Source of the DNA: Gemmatimonadota bacterium
GTDB taxonomy: Bacteria; Gemmatimonadota; Gemmatimonadetes; Gemmatimonadales; Gemmatimonadaceae
Reading direction: 5' to 3'
Assembly (NCBI GenBank): GCA_003152485.1
Contig: PMAE01000065.1
Location: 34,098 to 98,097 of the forward strand
Length of the DNA: 64,000 bases
In this document: positions 18,409 to 28,589 of the stretch, one piece after another
Layout: every line of letters begins with the position of its first letter
Position numbering within the stretch: the stretch's first letter is position 1
Made by a program: the position numbers and the translations under genes
The notes under the pieces: model-generated
Told to the model about the DNA's origin: nothing
Databases searched by the model: none
Seen by the model: only the letters and a program-made list of their open reading frames with translations

Positions 18409-19341
18409 CTACTCCCGCCCCAGCTCATGGCGAAACGCGGCGTCGACGGTGGGATACAGAAACGAGAACCCGGCGCCTTCGAGTGCGCGTGGGAGCACTC
18501 GCTGACCTGCGAGGAGCGCTTCATCGGCCAGCTCACCGTACATCAGCCGGAGCGCGAACGCGGGGATGGTAGCCACCGCGGGTCGGTGCAAGACATGGCC
18601 GAGTGCTTTCGCGAAATCGGCGTTCCTCACGGGGGTTGGTGCGGTCATGTTGATCGGACCGCGCATGGCCTCGGTGGCGAGCACGAAGCAGAGCGCGCGG
18701 ACGAGGTCATCACGGGCGATCCAGCTCATCCACTGCGTGCCGTGCGCGATCTTGCCGCCGGCGCCGAGCTCAAATGCAGGAAGCAACTTGCCTAGCGCCC
18801 CACCCGCGCGACTGAGGACGATCCCGAATCGCGGGTGAACGGTGCGGATGCCGGCGTCTCGGGCGGGGGCCGCGGCCTCTTCCCACGCCCGCGCCACCTG
18901 CGCCAGGAATCCGTTTCCCGCTGGGTCCCGCTCATCGACGACGTCGTCGCCGCGGTCGCCGTAGTAGCCGATGGCGGACGCCGAGACGAGCACCCGAGGT
19001 GCCGGCTCGAGCGTGGACAGGACCCGCGCCAACAACAACGTGCCTTCGACGCGGCTCTGCAGGATGTCGCGCTTCCGCGCCACGGTCCATCGTTGATCGA
19101 CCGGCGCGCCGGCCAGATGCACCACGGCATCGATGCCGGACAACGCGGCAGGATCGAGGACGCCATGGGCCGGGTCCCAGAACACGGTATCGTCGCTTGG
19201 CGCGGCGTGCTCCCGCGTCAGTCGGACGACCCGATGTCCCCGCGTGCGCAGCGCGGGGACGAGGGCGGAGCCAATGAGCCCAGAGGCGCCAGTGACGGCG
19301 ACTCGAAGCGGCGTTGGATCGCCCTCGGCCTGCAGCGTCAG
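18409..19341 (-). CDS. TIGR01777-like NAD-dependent epimerase; start codon uncertain (possibly CTG)
   Basis: Open frame upstream of the listed ORF encodes the Rossmann motif LRVAVTGASGLIGSALVPALRTRGHRVVRLTRE, continuing DAVVHLAGAPVDQRW...LVSASAIGYYGDRGDDVVDE. Confidence 0.85.
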   Translation of the reverse strand: MTLQAEGDPTPLRVAVTGASGLIGSALVPALRTRGHRVVRLTREHAAPSDDTVFWDPAHGVLDPAALSGIDAVVHLAGAPVDQRWTVARKRDILQSRVEGTLLLARVLSTLEPAPRVLVSASAIGYYGDRGDDVVDERDPAGNGFLAQVARAWEEAAAPARDAGIRTVHPRFGIVLSRAGGALGKLLPAFELGAGGKIAHGTQWMSWIARDDLVRALCFVLATEAMRGPINMTAPTPVRNADFAKALGHVLHRPAVATIPAFALRLMYGELADEALLAGQRVLPRALEGAGFSFLYPTVDAAFRHELGRE

Positions 19342-19586
19342 CTCGGCGCCGACGTGTCGGCCGCCCGCTGCGCCTCTTCCGCGCCCTGGAATCCGATCCG
19401 GCTGTGTGTGCCGTCACAGAACGGCTTGGTCACCGACGCCCCGCACCGACACAGCGCGATCGTCTTGCCCGAACCTTTGGCGGAAACCAGCGGGTGGCCA
19501 GTGGGATCGACGATCCGCACCTGGGCGACATCATCGCCCGCGATCAAATACGGGCCATTCACTTTGACGGTGATCGTAATCGGCAT
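19338..19586 (-). CDS. CDGSH iron-sulfur domain protein
   Basis: KTIALCRCGASVTKPFCDGTHSRIGF: CxC...C...H cluster-ligand pattern; 82 aa. Confidence 0.9.
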   Translation of the reverse strand: MPITITVKVNGPYLIAGDDVAQVRIVDPTGHPLVSAKGSGKTIALCRCGASVTKPFCDGTHSRIGFQGAEEAQRAADTSAPS

Positions 19587-19622
19587 GCGTGGGGGTCTGG
19601 TAGTGGGGAAATCGGATCAGGA

Positions 19623-20117
19623 CTAGGTTGACTGCGCGGGCACTGGCGGTGGGATGCGGCCGGCGGATTCGGCCGCGGCCTGCGCGGCGTACCGCTTGAC
19701 GCGCGCGAGCATCGCGTTGAGTCCCACCTCGCGAGCACCGAGGCCGATGCTGTCCATCATCTGGCGCGCGAAATCCAGCGGGATACCGAGTGCGGTGGAC
19801 GGCGGCTGGTCGTTGACCGCGCCAAGCAAGATCGCGAGAAACGCGGCGATCGTCGGCGATCGCCGGGCATCCACGTCCGCGTAGAAATGGAGGGTGCCGT
19901 CGGGACGCAGGTCGGGGAAGAGATCGACCTGCGTCTGACACTCCGGAATGGTGAACGCGCCGCGGTCGAGCATGCGGAATCGCTCGGGCAGCGGCTCGAG
20001 TTTCTTGGAGTACTGAACGAGCGCCTGCATCTTGTCTTCACGCGAAAGCGCACGGAAATACTGCAAGACGCGGGCAACGGACGGTGGGACCGGGGCGGGA
20101 GGTGTCTCGTCAGCCAT
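19623..20117 (-). CDS. sufE: SufE-family sulfur acceptor protein
   Basis: YSKKLEPLPERFRMLDRGAFTIPECQTQVDLFPDL...GIPLDFARQMMDSIGLGAREVGLNAMLARVKRYA. Confidence 0.85.
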   Translation of the reverse strand: MADETPPAPVPPSVARVLQYFRALSREDKMQALVQYSKKLEPLPERFRMLDRGAFTIPECQTQVDLFPDLRPDGTLHFYADVDARRSPTIAAFLAILLGAVNDQPPSTALGIPLDFARQMMDSIGLGAREVGLNAMLARVKRYAAQAAAESAGRIPPPVPAQST

Positions 20118-20136
20118 ACCGGAATATGACCACGAG

Positions 20137-21432
20137 ATGGCGCGTGTACCAATGCGGGTGACGATCATCGCGGTGGGATCGCGGGGCGACGTACAACCGT
20201 ACGTCGCGCTCGGGCTCGGACTGGTTGCGGCCGGCCATGCGGTCACGCTGGCGACGCACGAGACCTTTCGCGACTTCGTGACCAGTCACGGGTTGCATTT
20301 CGCCCCGATGGCGGGCGATCCACGCGCGGTCCTGGCCCTGGCGGACCGCTGGCTCGCCACGGGCCGGAACCGACACGCGCTTCCCATCGCGCGCGAGATG
20401 TTTCGCGCGCTGCGACCGATGCTGGCGGCGCTGTTGGCGGATTTCTGGCGCGTGTCGCAGGGGAGCGAGCTGCTCATCTACTCGCCGGTCGCGACCCCGG
20501 CCTGGAGTGTCGCGGAGCGCCTCGGGATTCCCGGCGTCGCGGCGTACTTGCAGCCGCTCCATCGGACGCGCCATTTCCCCGCCGTGGGTGTGCCGGGCTC
20601 AGTGCGGTTGGGCGGCGCTTTCAATCTGGCGACGCACATCCTCACGCAGCAGTTCGCGTGGCGGCCGATACGGCGCCAGGTCAACACATGGCGACGCGAT
20701 TCGCTCTCGCTGCCGCCGGCGGTCGGATACGGCCCCTTCGCGCGTGATCGACCGACCGGCGCCGCGCTGCCGACCTTGTACGCGTACAGTCCCCTTGTCG
20801 TACCGAAGCCGCCGGATTGGGGACCCGCGATCCAACTGACGGGTTATTGGGTCCTCGGTCCCAGCCAGGACTGGCGCCCGCCCACGGCGCTCGAGGCGTT
20901 CCTCGGCGCCGGCTCGCCGCCGATCTCGATCGGTTTTGGCAGCATGACTCCGTCGAATGCCGGCCGCCTGACCGCGATTGCGCTCGAGGCGCTCGCGGCA
21001 ACCGGGGAACGCGGCGTACTGCTCGGCGGGTGGGGTGCATTGGGGGAGGGTGCACTGCCGGCCAGCGTGATCGCGGTGCGCGATGTCCCGCACGAGTGGT
21101 TGTTCCCGCGCATGCGGGCAATCGTGCACCACGGTGGCGCGGGAACGACGGGGGCGGCGCTCCGTGGCGGGGTGCCATCTATCGTCGTGCCGGTGGGCTT
21201 CGATCAGCCGTTCTGGGCTGGACGGGTCCATGCGTTGGGAGTCGGTCCTCGTCCGATCTCCCGACGGCGGCTCACCGCCGAACGGTTGGCGGAGGCCATC
21301 CGGCAGGCGGTGCGCGACGACGCGATGCGCTCACGCGCCGCACGCCTGGGCCTCGCGCTGCGCGCCGAGCGTGGCGTCGACGTGGCGGTCGCGGAGATCG
21401 AGGCGATCGCGCGGCGCGGAGCCAATCGGTGA
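20137..21432 (+). CDS. Glycosyltransferase (GT1/GT28-like)
   Basis: MRVTIIAVGSRGDVQPYVALGLGLVAAGHAVTLATHETFRDFV...IVHHGGAGTTGAALRGGVPSIVVPVGFDQPFWAGRV. Confidence 0.9.
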   Translation: MARVPMRVTIIAVGSRGDVQPYVALGLGLVAAGHAVTLATHETFRDFVTSHGLHFAPMAGDPRAVLALADRWLATGRNRHALPIAREMFRALRPMLAALLADFWRVSQGSELLIYSPVATPAWSVAERLGIPGVAAYLQPLHRTRHFPAVGVPGSVRLGGAFNLATHILTQQFAWRPIRRQVNTWRRDSLSLPPAVGYGPFARDRPTGAALPTLYAYSPLVVPKPPDWGPAIQLTGYWVLGPSQDWRPPTALEAFLGAGSPPISIGFGSMTPSNAGRLTAIALEALAATGERGVLLGGWGALGEGALPASVIAVRDVPHEWLFPRMRAIVHHGGAGTTGAALRGGVPSIVVPVGFDQPFWAGRVHALGVGPRPISRRRLTAERLAEAIRQAVRDDAMRSRAARLGLALRAERGVDVAVAEIEAIARRGANR

Positions 21433-21686
21433 GTCGAACCTCGCCGCCGCGCCCGTGGCTCACGCATCCCTTCGACAGTGCGCGCAACGCGCTGACCGCC
21501 GGTCTCTGGTGTGGCGTGATCTCGGATCTGACCACGTATTACGCACACGCCGCGTCCGTCGCCGACTACTTCTCGCCGAGCGGCCGGCGCAACCTCGTCG
21601 TGTGCGTCGGCGTCGCGACCACGATCGCGCTGGTCGTCGCGTTGATCCTAAGCGCGGTGCGGCGGCAGCGATTGAAGTGGGGCTAG
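21429..21686 (+). CDS. Small membrane protein (85 aa)
   Basis: GTG start overlaps the glycosyltransferase stop; TM segment NLVVCVGVATTIALVVALILSAVRR. Confidence 0.6.
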   Translation: MSRTSPPRPWLTHPFDSARNALTAGLWCGVISDLTTYYAHAASVADYFSPSGRRNLVVCVGVATTIALVVALILSAVRRQRLKWG

Positions 21687-22951
21687 GCGGTCATCTGTCG
21701 CTGCGCCGATGTTCGTGGCCGCGCGCCGCGTCGGGGGCCGTGTTGCTGCTCGTCGAACGCGCCGCTGTCATAGGCCGCGCAATACTCCTTCCAGTACCCA
21801 CGCACGACGTCGGTGTACGACCGCGCAAAGTCGAACAGGGGGCGGGCCCACGAGCGATCGTGGCCAAACTCGATCCATTCGTCCGCGGTGGCAGAGCCTT
21901 GATGGCCGCCACTGCGCAGCTGGCCCCAGGCGACGACGTTGGCCATGACCCGAAGAGCGTCCTGAAGCCGATCCGGCTCATCTGAGGCATGGGTGAGGGC
22001 GAGGCGATCTTCCGTCGGCTGCAGCTCGCGCAAGATGTAGGACTTCCGCCCGAGCCGGAGGGGGCGGAGCAGGTCTGGGGAGACGGCTTGCACGCGGCGT
22101 TGGATCGTCACCACGCGCTCGGCTTCGGACGTCCATCGCGGTTGGCGAACTCGGACGGTGGGGGCCAGCGCCGACGGAGCGGCTTGTTTGAGATCCAGCA
22201 GCACGTTCCCGTCCGGGCCCCCATGACCGTTGATCAGGATCACTGCGCGCTGCAGGCCGAGACTGCCGGTGCCGGCAATGCGGCGGGCCACATCGATCAC
22301 ACGGAAGAAGGTCGGGTCCTCGCGCGCCACCCGAGATAGCGCGAGCGCGCGCACGACCTGGTCCCGCGACTCGCGCGAGATGGTGAGTGCGTGGCGCCCG
22401 TCGATGCGCAGTCGGCGGCGCCCGCGGGTGACCGTGGTGCGTTCCTCGAGCAGGTGACGCCGCGTGCGGCGTTTGACGCGGCGCAGCAACTGCTTGACCA
22501 ACCCGCGCGCGGTCGAGCGCTCCACCCAGAGTGGCTTCCCCACGCGGAGGGCGTGCGTGTACGCCAAATGCGCCTGGTGCGCAAAGGCGCGACCGTCGGC
22601 CGCCGGGAGTCCGAGATTGGCGATGGCGAGCGCCGTGCTGGTGGCGAACCGCGCTAAGTCGCGCCCCGCGGGGGCGAGCGCGGCTTCGTCGAAATCGTTC
22701 ATGTCGAAATACGCGAGCCCGTTGACACCCTTGAAGCTGCCGAAGTTCTCGAGGTGGAGATCACCGCAGGCCCACGTGAGCGGTGAGGCGTCGAGCGGTG
22801 ATCCGGCAGGCCAGTCGCGATAAAAGAGGTGCGCGGTCCCCCGAAAAAATCCAAAAGGGCTGCGGCGCATCGCCGCGTACTTCAGGGCGAGCCGCTCGGG
22901 CTCGCGGCCATCATTGAACCGCAGGATTCGAGAGACGACGGACGGGGCCAT
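21683..22951 (-). CDS. DUF2252 family protein
   Basis: FGFFRGTAHLFYRDWP...TWACGDLHLENFGSFKGVNGLAYFDMNDFDEAALAPAGRDLARFATS. Confidence 0.88.
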   Translation of the reverse strand: MAPSVVSRILRFNDGREPERLALKYAAMRRSPFGFFRGTAHLFYRDWPAGSPLDASPLTWACGDLHLENFGSFKGVNGLAYFDMNDFDEAALAPAGRDLARFATSTALAIANLGLPAADGRAFAHQAHLAYTHALRVGKPLWVERSTARGLVKQLLRRVKRRTRRHLLEERTTVTRGRRRLRIDGRHALTISRESRDQVVRALALSRVAREDPTFFRVIDVARRIAGTGSLGLQRAVILINGHGGPDGNVLLDLKQAAPSALAPTVRVRQPRWTSEAERVVTIQRRVQAVSPDLLRPLRLGRKSYILRELQPTEDRLALTHASDEPDRLQDALRVMANVVAWGQLRSGGHQGSATADEWIEFGHDRSWARPLFDFARSYTDVVRGYWKEYCAAYDSGAFDEQQHGPRRGARPRTSAQRQMTA

Positions 22952-23084
22952 CAGTAGTTGATGCTCGGGAGGAGAAGTCGGGCGAACCGGAGTCTACTCC
23001 AGGACGACCGCATCGGCCCGGGAGTCGCGATCACGCAGAGCATGGAGCGCGTGCCGCCGGCTGAGGAGTCCGGTGGATTGCCGC

Positions 23085-24275
23085 TCACGACTGGCGGGGA
23101 CTCGACGGCTGATCCTGGCCGACACCGATCGTCGAGCGGCCCTGGGCGGTCATTGAGTCGCGGATGACCGTGACGCCGCCCGGCGCCGTGAGCGCAGCCC
23201 CGACATCACCGAGTCGAGAGAGTAACGCTACGGTAATGGCTTCTTGGGCGTCCATGAACACGAGGTAGTCGGGAGACAGCACGACGTACACCGTCTCGAC
23301 GGCGATCCCCTGATTGGTGGGAACGGTCACGTGCGAACGCGCGAAGCGCACGCCGGGCCGCGCCTCGATGATCTCGCGCAGGAGGTGCGGCACCTGCGCG
23401 ATCGCGTCGGGGGCGCCGGTCTGATCGAGCGTCACCGTGAGTGTGATCGTGCGCTCGCGCAGGCGACGAAAGTTGCGGATCCGGCTCTTGAGCAGGTCGC
23501 CATTGGAGAAAATGATCTGCTCGCCCGAGTTCGACCGGACCCGCGTCGTCTTGAGTCCGATCCGCTCGACTGTTCCGCCGAGTCCATCGACGGTGATCGG
23601 ATCGCCGACGACGAACGGTTTGTCGAGGACGATCGAGAGCGCGGCGAACAGGTCGCCGAGGATGTTCTGGACGGCGAGCGCGAGCGCGATTCCGGTGACG
23701 CCCAGTCCTGCGATGAGCGTCGTGATGTGGACGCCTAGGCTGTCGAGCGCAATGAGGGCGATCATCAGCCAGAGGACGATGCGGGCCACGACGCCAAGCG
23801 CCGCGACCGTCGTGCGGCTGGCCGCGCCGCCATCCCCTCCGTCGTCGCCGCTGGGCGTCGAACGGCCGGCGATGTAATGGTGTAGTACCGCTCCAATGAT
23901 GCCGTCTCCCCAGATGGCGATCTGGAGGAGGAAGGCGACGATCGCGACGTCCCGGACGCCGTGTTCCCAATGCGGGGTCAGCACGAGGTCCAACGAGGCG
24001 ATCACCAACCCGACCGCGAACAGGAAGAAGTACCGCGTGCGGCGGACGAGCGTGGCGACCACGGAGTCGGCGCCCGGCGCGCCGGGCAGATCGGCCGCTC
24101 CCTTCCGTCTCAATCGGCGATGCGCCACCTGTCGAGCGATCGACAGCAGCACGAACACACACCCGAGAATCGCGAGGGCAATGAGCCAGTCGCGAACCGT
24201 GTTGTGGTAGTACTCCCAGTCGAGCACGTTGAGTGGGCGCATCGATTCAGCCAGGTGTCGGGTTTCGCTGGACAA
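23085..24275 (-). CDS. Small-conductance mechanosensitive channel family (MscS)
   Basis: IAGLGVTGIALALAVQNILGDLFAALSIVLDKPFVVGDPITVDGLGGTVERIGLKTTRVRSNSGEQIIFSNGDLLKSRIRNF. Confidence 0.92.
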   Translation of the reverse strand: MSSETRHLAESMRPLNVLDWEYYHNTVRDWLIALAILGCVFVLLSIARQVAHRRLRRKGAADLPGAPGADSVVATLVRRTRYFFLFAVGLVIASLDLVLTPHWEHGVRDVAIVAFLLQIAIWGDGIIGAVLHHYIAGRSTPSGDDGGDGGAASRTTVAALGVVARIVLWLMIALIALDSLGVHITTLIAGLGVTGIALALAVQNILGDLFAALSIVLDKPFVVGDPITVDGLGGTVERIGLKTTRVRSNSGEQIIFSNGDLLKSRIRNFRRLRERTITLTVTLDQTGAPDAIAQVPHLLREIIEARPGVRFARSHVTVPTNQGIAVETVYVVLSPDYLVFMDAQEAITVALLSRLGDVGAALTAPGGVTVIRDSMTAQGRSTIGVGQDQPSSPRQS

Positions 24276-24432
24276 AGTGCAGGGGCGATGGTGCCGGCCG
24301 CTACTGGGCGCGCCCAGTGAACGATGCGCCGGCGCCTATATTGCGCCCACGACATGCTGGCATCTCGCGCGTGGCCCGGCCGCTTACACCGCGAGTGGCA
24401 TCGTGGGGCGACGGTCCGTGCACGTGCCGTCG

Positions 24433-25653
24433 ATGGCTAAAGCGCTCGCCTGCCTGGCGGTCACGGCGCCTGGGATGGCGGTCCTCACGGACCGTGAGCT
24501 CCGTGCCATCGGCGTCGTGCCCGAAGCCGTGGGCGCCGAAGGGGTGAGCTTCAGCGCATCGCTGGCCCAACTGTACGCCGCCAACCTGTGGCTGCGCACG
24601 GCGACTCGAGTCGTCGTACGCGCGGGGTCGTTCCCGGCCGAATCATTTGCCGAGCTCGAACGTCGTGCGGCGCGGGTGGACTGGGAACGCTATATCGCTG
24701 CCGGGACTCTCGTCAGGCTGCGTGTGACCTGCCGGAAATCGCGACTCTACCACTCGGACGCCGTAGCCGAGCGGGTCGCGCGTGCCATCGAGCGAGCCGG
24801 TGGCATCCCAATCCTCGGTCCACGAGAATCGCCCGTCCCGTCGCCCGCGGCGCCGGTGGATACCGAGTCCAGGACCGGTGCCGACGAGGGGCTCGACGCC
24901 GACCTTGACATCGGGTCTCCGGCAGACGTGGGTGAGCCCGATCAACTCGTTCTGGTGCGTTTCTATCGCGATGAGTGCGCGATCAGTGTGGACGCGTCGG
25001 GTGCGCTGCTGCACCGTCGCGGGTACCGCCTGGAGACGGCGAAGGCGCCACTTCGGGAGACGTTGGCCGCCGCTGTGCTCATGACGAGCGGATGGGAGGC
25101 CCGTGGCCCGCTGCTCGACCCGCTGTGCGGCTCGGGGACGGTGGTGATCGAGGGAGCGCTCATCGCCCGTCGTCGCGCGCCGGGCATCAGTCGGGATTTC
25201 GCCTTCATGCGCTGGCCGGAATTCGAGGCGCCGGTGTGGCAGACGCTGGTGTCCGATGCCCGCGCCCAGGAGCGCGCGACGGCGCTGGTGCCGATCCAGG
25301 GGTCGGACCGCGACGCCGGCGCGACGGCGGCGACGATGCGTAACGCCATGCGTGCCGGCGTGGTCGATGACATCGACGTTGCGACCCGCGCGGTCTCCGC
25401 CATCGACCCACCGCCGGGACCGGGCTGGCTCGTGACGAACCCGCCGTACGGTGTCCGCGTCGGGGATCGGGATCAGCTGCGAGATCTCTACGCCCAACTC
25501 GGACGGGTCGCTCGCGCCAAATGCGCCGGGTGGACTGTGGGCATGGTATCGGGGGATCGCGCGCTCACGCGGCATACTCGCTTGCCGTTTATCGCGCAGT
25601 TGCGGACCACCAATGGTGGGTTGCCGGTGGAACTGGTGCGGGCCGAGTTGTAG
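24433..25653 (+). CDS. THUMP-domain class I SAM RNA methyltransferase (RlmL/Trm14-like)
   Basis: DRELRAIG...VRFYRDECAISVDASGALLHRRGYRLETAKAPLRETLAAAVL...DPLCGSGTVVIEGAL...WLVTNPPYGVRVGD. Confidence 0.9.
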   Translation: MAKALACLAVTAPGMAVLTDRELRAIGVVPEAVGAEGVSFSASLAQLYAANLWLRTATRVVVRAGSFPAESFAELERRAARVDWERYIAAGTLVRLRVTCRKSRLYHSDAVAERVARAIERAGGIPILGPRESPVPSPAAPVDTESRTGADEGLDADLDIGSPADVGEPDQLVLVRFYRDECAISVDASGALLHRRGYRLETAKAPLRETLAAAVLMTSGWEARGPLLDPLCGSGTVVIEGALIARRRAPGISRDFAFMRWPEFEAPVWQTLVSDARAQERATALVPIQGSDRDAGATAATMRNAMRAGVVDDIDVATRAVSAIDPPPGPGWLVTNPPYGVRVGDRDQLRDLYAQLGRVARAKCAGWTVGMVSGDRALTRHTRLPFIAQLRTTNGGLPVELVRAEL

Positions 25654-25751
25654 CCAGCGGTCGATCCATTCTCGGGAGGGTAACGCGGCAGCCCAAAATG
25701 GTGTCTCATGAGTGCCGCCGCGCGGAACGCGATCCTTTAGATTTGGCACAT

Positions 25752-28589
25752 ATGGATTCTGGTCCCATCACGACCTCGTTCAACGACGCCTACATCGCGG
25801 AGCTCTACGAGGCATTTCGCCGCGATCCGGCATCGGTCGATGATTCGTGGCGGCAGTTCTTCGAGGTCGCGCAGCGGTTCGCGGGCGGGTCATCCCCCGT
25901 GGCCGAGGGCGGCCCGGCGGACCCCGTCCTGCTCAAGAAGGCGGCGGGCGCGGCCGCCCTCATGCAGGCGACCCGCTCCTACGGCCATTTCGCCGTGCCG
26001 CTCGACCCGCTCGGGACTCCGCCCCTCGGCGCGCCGGAGCTGACCCCCGAGTTTCACGGGATCACCGAGGGCGACCTCGATCTGGTGCCGGGGAGTGCAC
26101 TGGGCTTCCCCCACATGGCCACGGCCGCAGATGTCATCCGACGGCTGCGGTTCCGGTACTCGACCACGCTGGGCATCGAGGTCACGCACCTGGCGGAAGA
26201 AGACGAGCGGAAATGGTTCCGCCAACTGTTGACGGCCGAGACCCTCACGCGCCCGCTCACATCCGAGGAGAAGCAGGCCGTTTTGGTTCGATTGACGGAG
26301 GTCGATGGGCTCGAGCGATTCATCGGCCGGGCCTATCCCAACGCCAAGCGGTTTTCGATCGAGGGCACGGACGCGCTCGTCCCAATGCTCGACGCGACGA
26401 TTGTCGAAGGGGCGGCCGCCGGGGCGCGGACGGTGGCGATCGCGATGGCGCATCGCGGGCGACTCAACGTGCTCGCCCACATTCTGGGCAAACCCTACGC
26501 CTCGATCTTCGACGAGTTCGAAGGGAAGCACGAGGACAGTGGCACCGGCGACGTCAAATACCACCTCGGCGCGCAGGGGACTCGCGTGCTGCCCGGGGGC
26601 GAAACGGTTGGGATCACGTTGGTGCCGAATCCCAGCCACCTGGAAATGGTCAACCCGGTCCTCGAAGGTATGGCGCGGGCGATGCAGCGAGATGGAGCCG
26701 AGCTCCATCACGAGCGCGTCATTCCGCTGTGCGTACATGGGGACGCGGCGTTTCCCGGTGAAGGCGTGGTCTCGGAGACGTTCAATCTCTCGCGGCTGGC
26801 CGGCTACGGTGTCGGTGGCACGGTGCACATCATCGTCAACAACCAAATCGGGTTCACGACCGACCCCTCGGAAGGGCGATCGACGCACTACGCCAGCGAC
26901 ATCGCCAAGGGATTCGACGTTCCGATCATCCATGTCAATGCCGATAACGCCGAGGCCTGCATCATCGCGGTCCGCATCGGCGTGGCGTACCGGACGCGCT
27001 TCCACAAGGATTTCCTGATCGACCTCGTGGGCTACCGTCGGCACGGCCATAACGAGGGCGACGAACCTGGCTTCACACAGCCGCTGGCCTCGCAATTGAT
27101 CAAGACCCATCCCACGGCCCGGGTGATTTGGGGAGAGCGATTGGTGCGCGAGGGGATTCTGACTGCGGCCGCGGTCGCGACGGCCGAGCGCGAGATGATG
27201 GACCGATTGACAGCGGTGCATGCGGAGGCGACCGCGGGCGCGGCGAAGGCGCCGGCGTATGATCCGCCGCATCCGCCGGTCAAGTTGCCGACGCGACCGT
27301 TGGAAACGGCCGTGGCGGCGGAGCGGCTGATCGCCTTGAACGAACGACTGCTGGCGTGGCCGTCGGGGTTCACGATTCACAGCCGTCTGGCGCGGACGCT
27401 GGCTCGTCGGCGGGACGCGCTTGGCCCGAAAGGCGCGATCGATTGGGGACACGCCGAGACGTTGGCATTCGCCTCCGTGCTCACCGAGGGGACGCCCGTA
27501 CGGTTGTCCGGGCAGGACGCGGAGCGCGGCACGTTTTCGCATCGGCATGCCGTGCTGCACGACACGAACACGGGCGCGCGATACATCCCGCTCCAGCACC
27601 TCGACGGCGCGGCGTTCGACATCTTCAACAGTCCGCTCTCCGAGACGGCGGTGCTCGGGTTCGAGTATGGCTACAGCGCCGTGGCGCCGGAGTCGCTGGT
27701 GTTGTGGGAAGCGCAATACGGCGATTTCGTCAACGTCGCGCAGCCGATCATCGACCAATTCCTCACGACCGACCGGACGAAGTGGGGGCAGGATTCGGAC
27801 GTAGTGTTGCTCCTCCCTCACGGATACGAGGGCGGGGGGCCGGAGCACTCGAGCGCCCGGCTCGAGCGGTTTCTGCAGATGTGCGCCGAGGAGAACATGG
27901 TCGTCGCCTATCCCACGACGGCCGCGCAGTACTTCCACATCCTGCGGCGCCACATCAAGACGCCGTCGCGCCGACCGTTGGTGCTCATGACGCCCAAGAG
28001 CTTGTTGCGGCTCGACCGTGCGGCGTCGCGGCTGGCGGACCTCTCGGCCGGACATTTCCAATCGGTCCTGGGTGATCCGCGGCGAGCGGAGCCGGAGCGG
28101 CAGGAAGAAGTGACTCGTGTCGTGTTCTGTGCTGGCAAGTTGTACTACGATCTCAGCGCGGTGGACCAGCCCCAGCACGTGGCGCTGATTCGGATCGAGC
28201 AACTCTACCCGTGGCCGCACGAGGGCGTGGCGTGGGCGCTCGATCGGTATCCGTCGGCCGACGAGGTGGTATGGGCGCAAGAAGAGCCCAAGAACATGGG
28301 CGCGTGGACGTTCGTCGCGCCGCGTCTTCGGGCCGCGGCGGGCCACGCGATTCCGGTGACGTACATCGGGCGTCCCGAGCGAGCGAGTCCGGCGGAAGGG
28401 TATCAGGCGTCGCACCAGCGCGAGCAATCGCGGATCGTGGCGGAGGTGCTCGGCCGGCCGCCGGTGAAGCCCGGTGGGACGGCGGCCGCCCAGGGCCTGG
28501 CGGCACCGACCGATGGTCGGGGTGTGACAAGCGAGGCGGTGGGTTCGTCGGCGCCCGCTGGGTCGGCGAGCGGGACCAAGAGCTCATAG
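25752..28589 (+). CDS. sucA: 2-oxoglutarate dehydrogenase E1 component
   Basis: SFNDAYIAELYEAFRRDPASVDDSWRQFF...MAHRGRLNVLAHILGKPYASIFDEFEGK...VNNQIGFTTDPSEGRSTHYASDIAKGFDVPIIHVNADNAEA...GYRRHGHNEGDEPGFTQP...LPHGYEGGGPEHSSARLERFLQ. Confidence 0.96.
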   Translation: MDSGPITTSFNDAYIAELYEAFRRDPASVDDSWRQFFEVAQRFAGGSSPVAEGGPADPVLLKKAAGAAALMQATRSYGHFAVPLDPLGTPPLGAPELTPEFHGITEGDLDLVPGSALGFPHMATAADVIRRLRFRYSTTLGIEVTHLAEEDERKWFRQLLTAETLTRPLTSEEKQAVLVRLTEVDGLERFIGRAYPNAKRFSIEGTDALVPMLDATIVEGAAAGARTVAIAMAHRGRLNVLAHILGKPYASIFDEFEGKHEDSGTGDVKYHLGAQGTRVLPGGETVGITLVPNPSHLEMVNPVLEGMARAMQRDGAELHHERVIPLCVHGDAAFPGEGVVSETFNLSRLAGYGVGGTVHIIVNNQIGFTTDPSEGRSTHYASDIAKGFDVPIIHVNADNAEACIIAVRIGVAYRTRFHKDFLIDLVGYRRHGHNEGDEPGFTQPLASQLIKTHPTARVIWGERLVREGILTAAAVATAEREMMDRLTAVHAEATAGAAKAPAYDPPHPPVKLPTRPLETAVAAERLIALNERLLAWPSGFTIHSRLARTLARRRDALGPKGAIDWGHAETLAFASVLTEGTPVRLSGQDAERGTFSHRHAVLHDTNTGARYIPLQHLDGAAFDIFNSPLSETAVLGFEYGYSAVAPESLVLWEAQYGDFVNVAQPIIDQFLTTDRTKWGQDSDVVLLLPHGYEGGGPEHSSARLERFLQMCAEENMVVAYPTTAAQYFHILRRHIKTPSRRPLVLMTPKSLLRLDRAASRLADLSAGHFQSVLGDPRRAEPERQEEVTRVVFCAGKLYYDLSAVDQPQHVALIRIEQLYPWPHEGVAWALDRYPSADEVVWAQEEPKNMGAWTFVAPRLRAAAGHAIPVTYIGRPERASPAEGYQASHQREQSRIVAEVLGRPPVKPGGTAAAQGLAAPTDGRGVTSEAVGSSAPAGSASGTKSS

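Noticed and set aside
25890-28427. 845-aa minus-strand ORF opposite sucA
   Set aside because: Antisense shadow ORF typical of high-GC codon usage; sequence is Arg/His-rich with no recognisable domain, and sucA on the plus strand is unambiguous.
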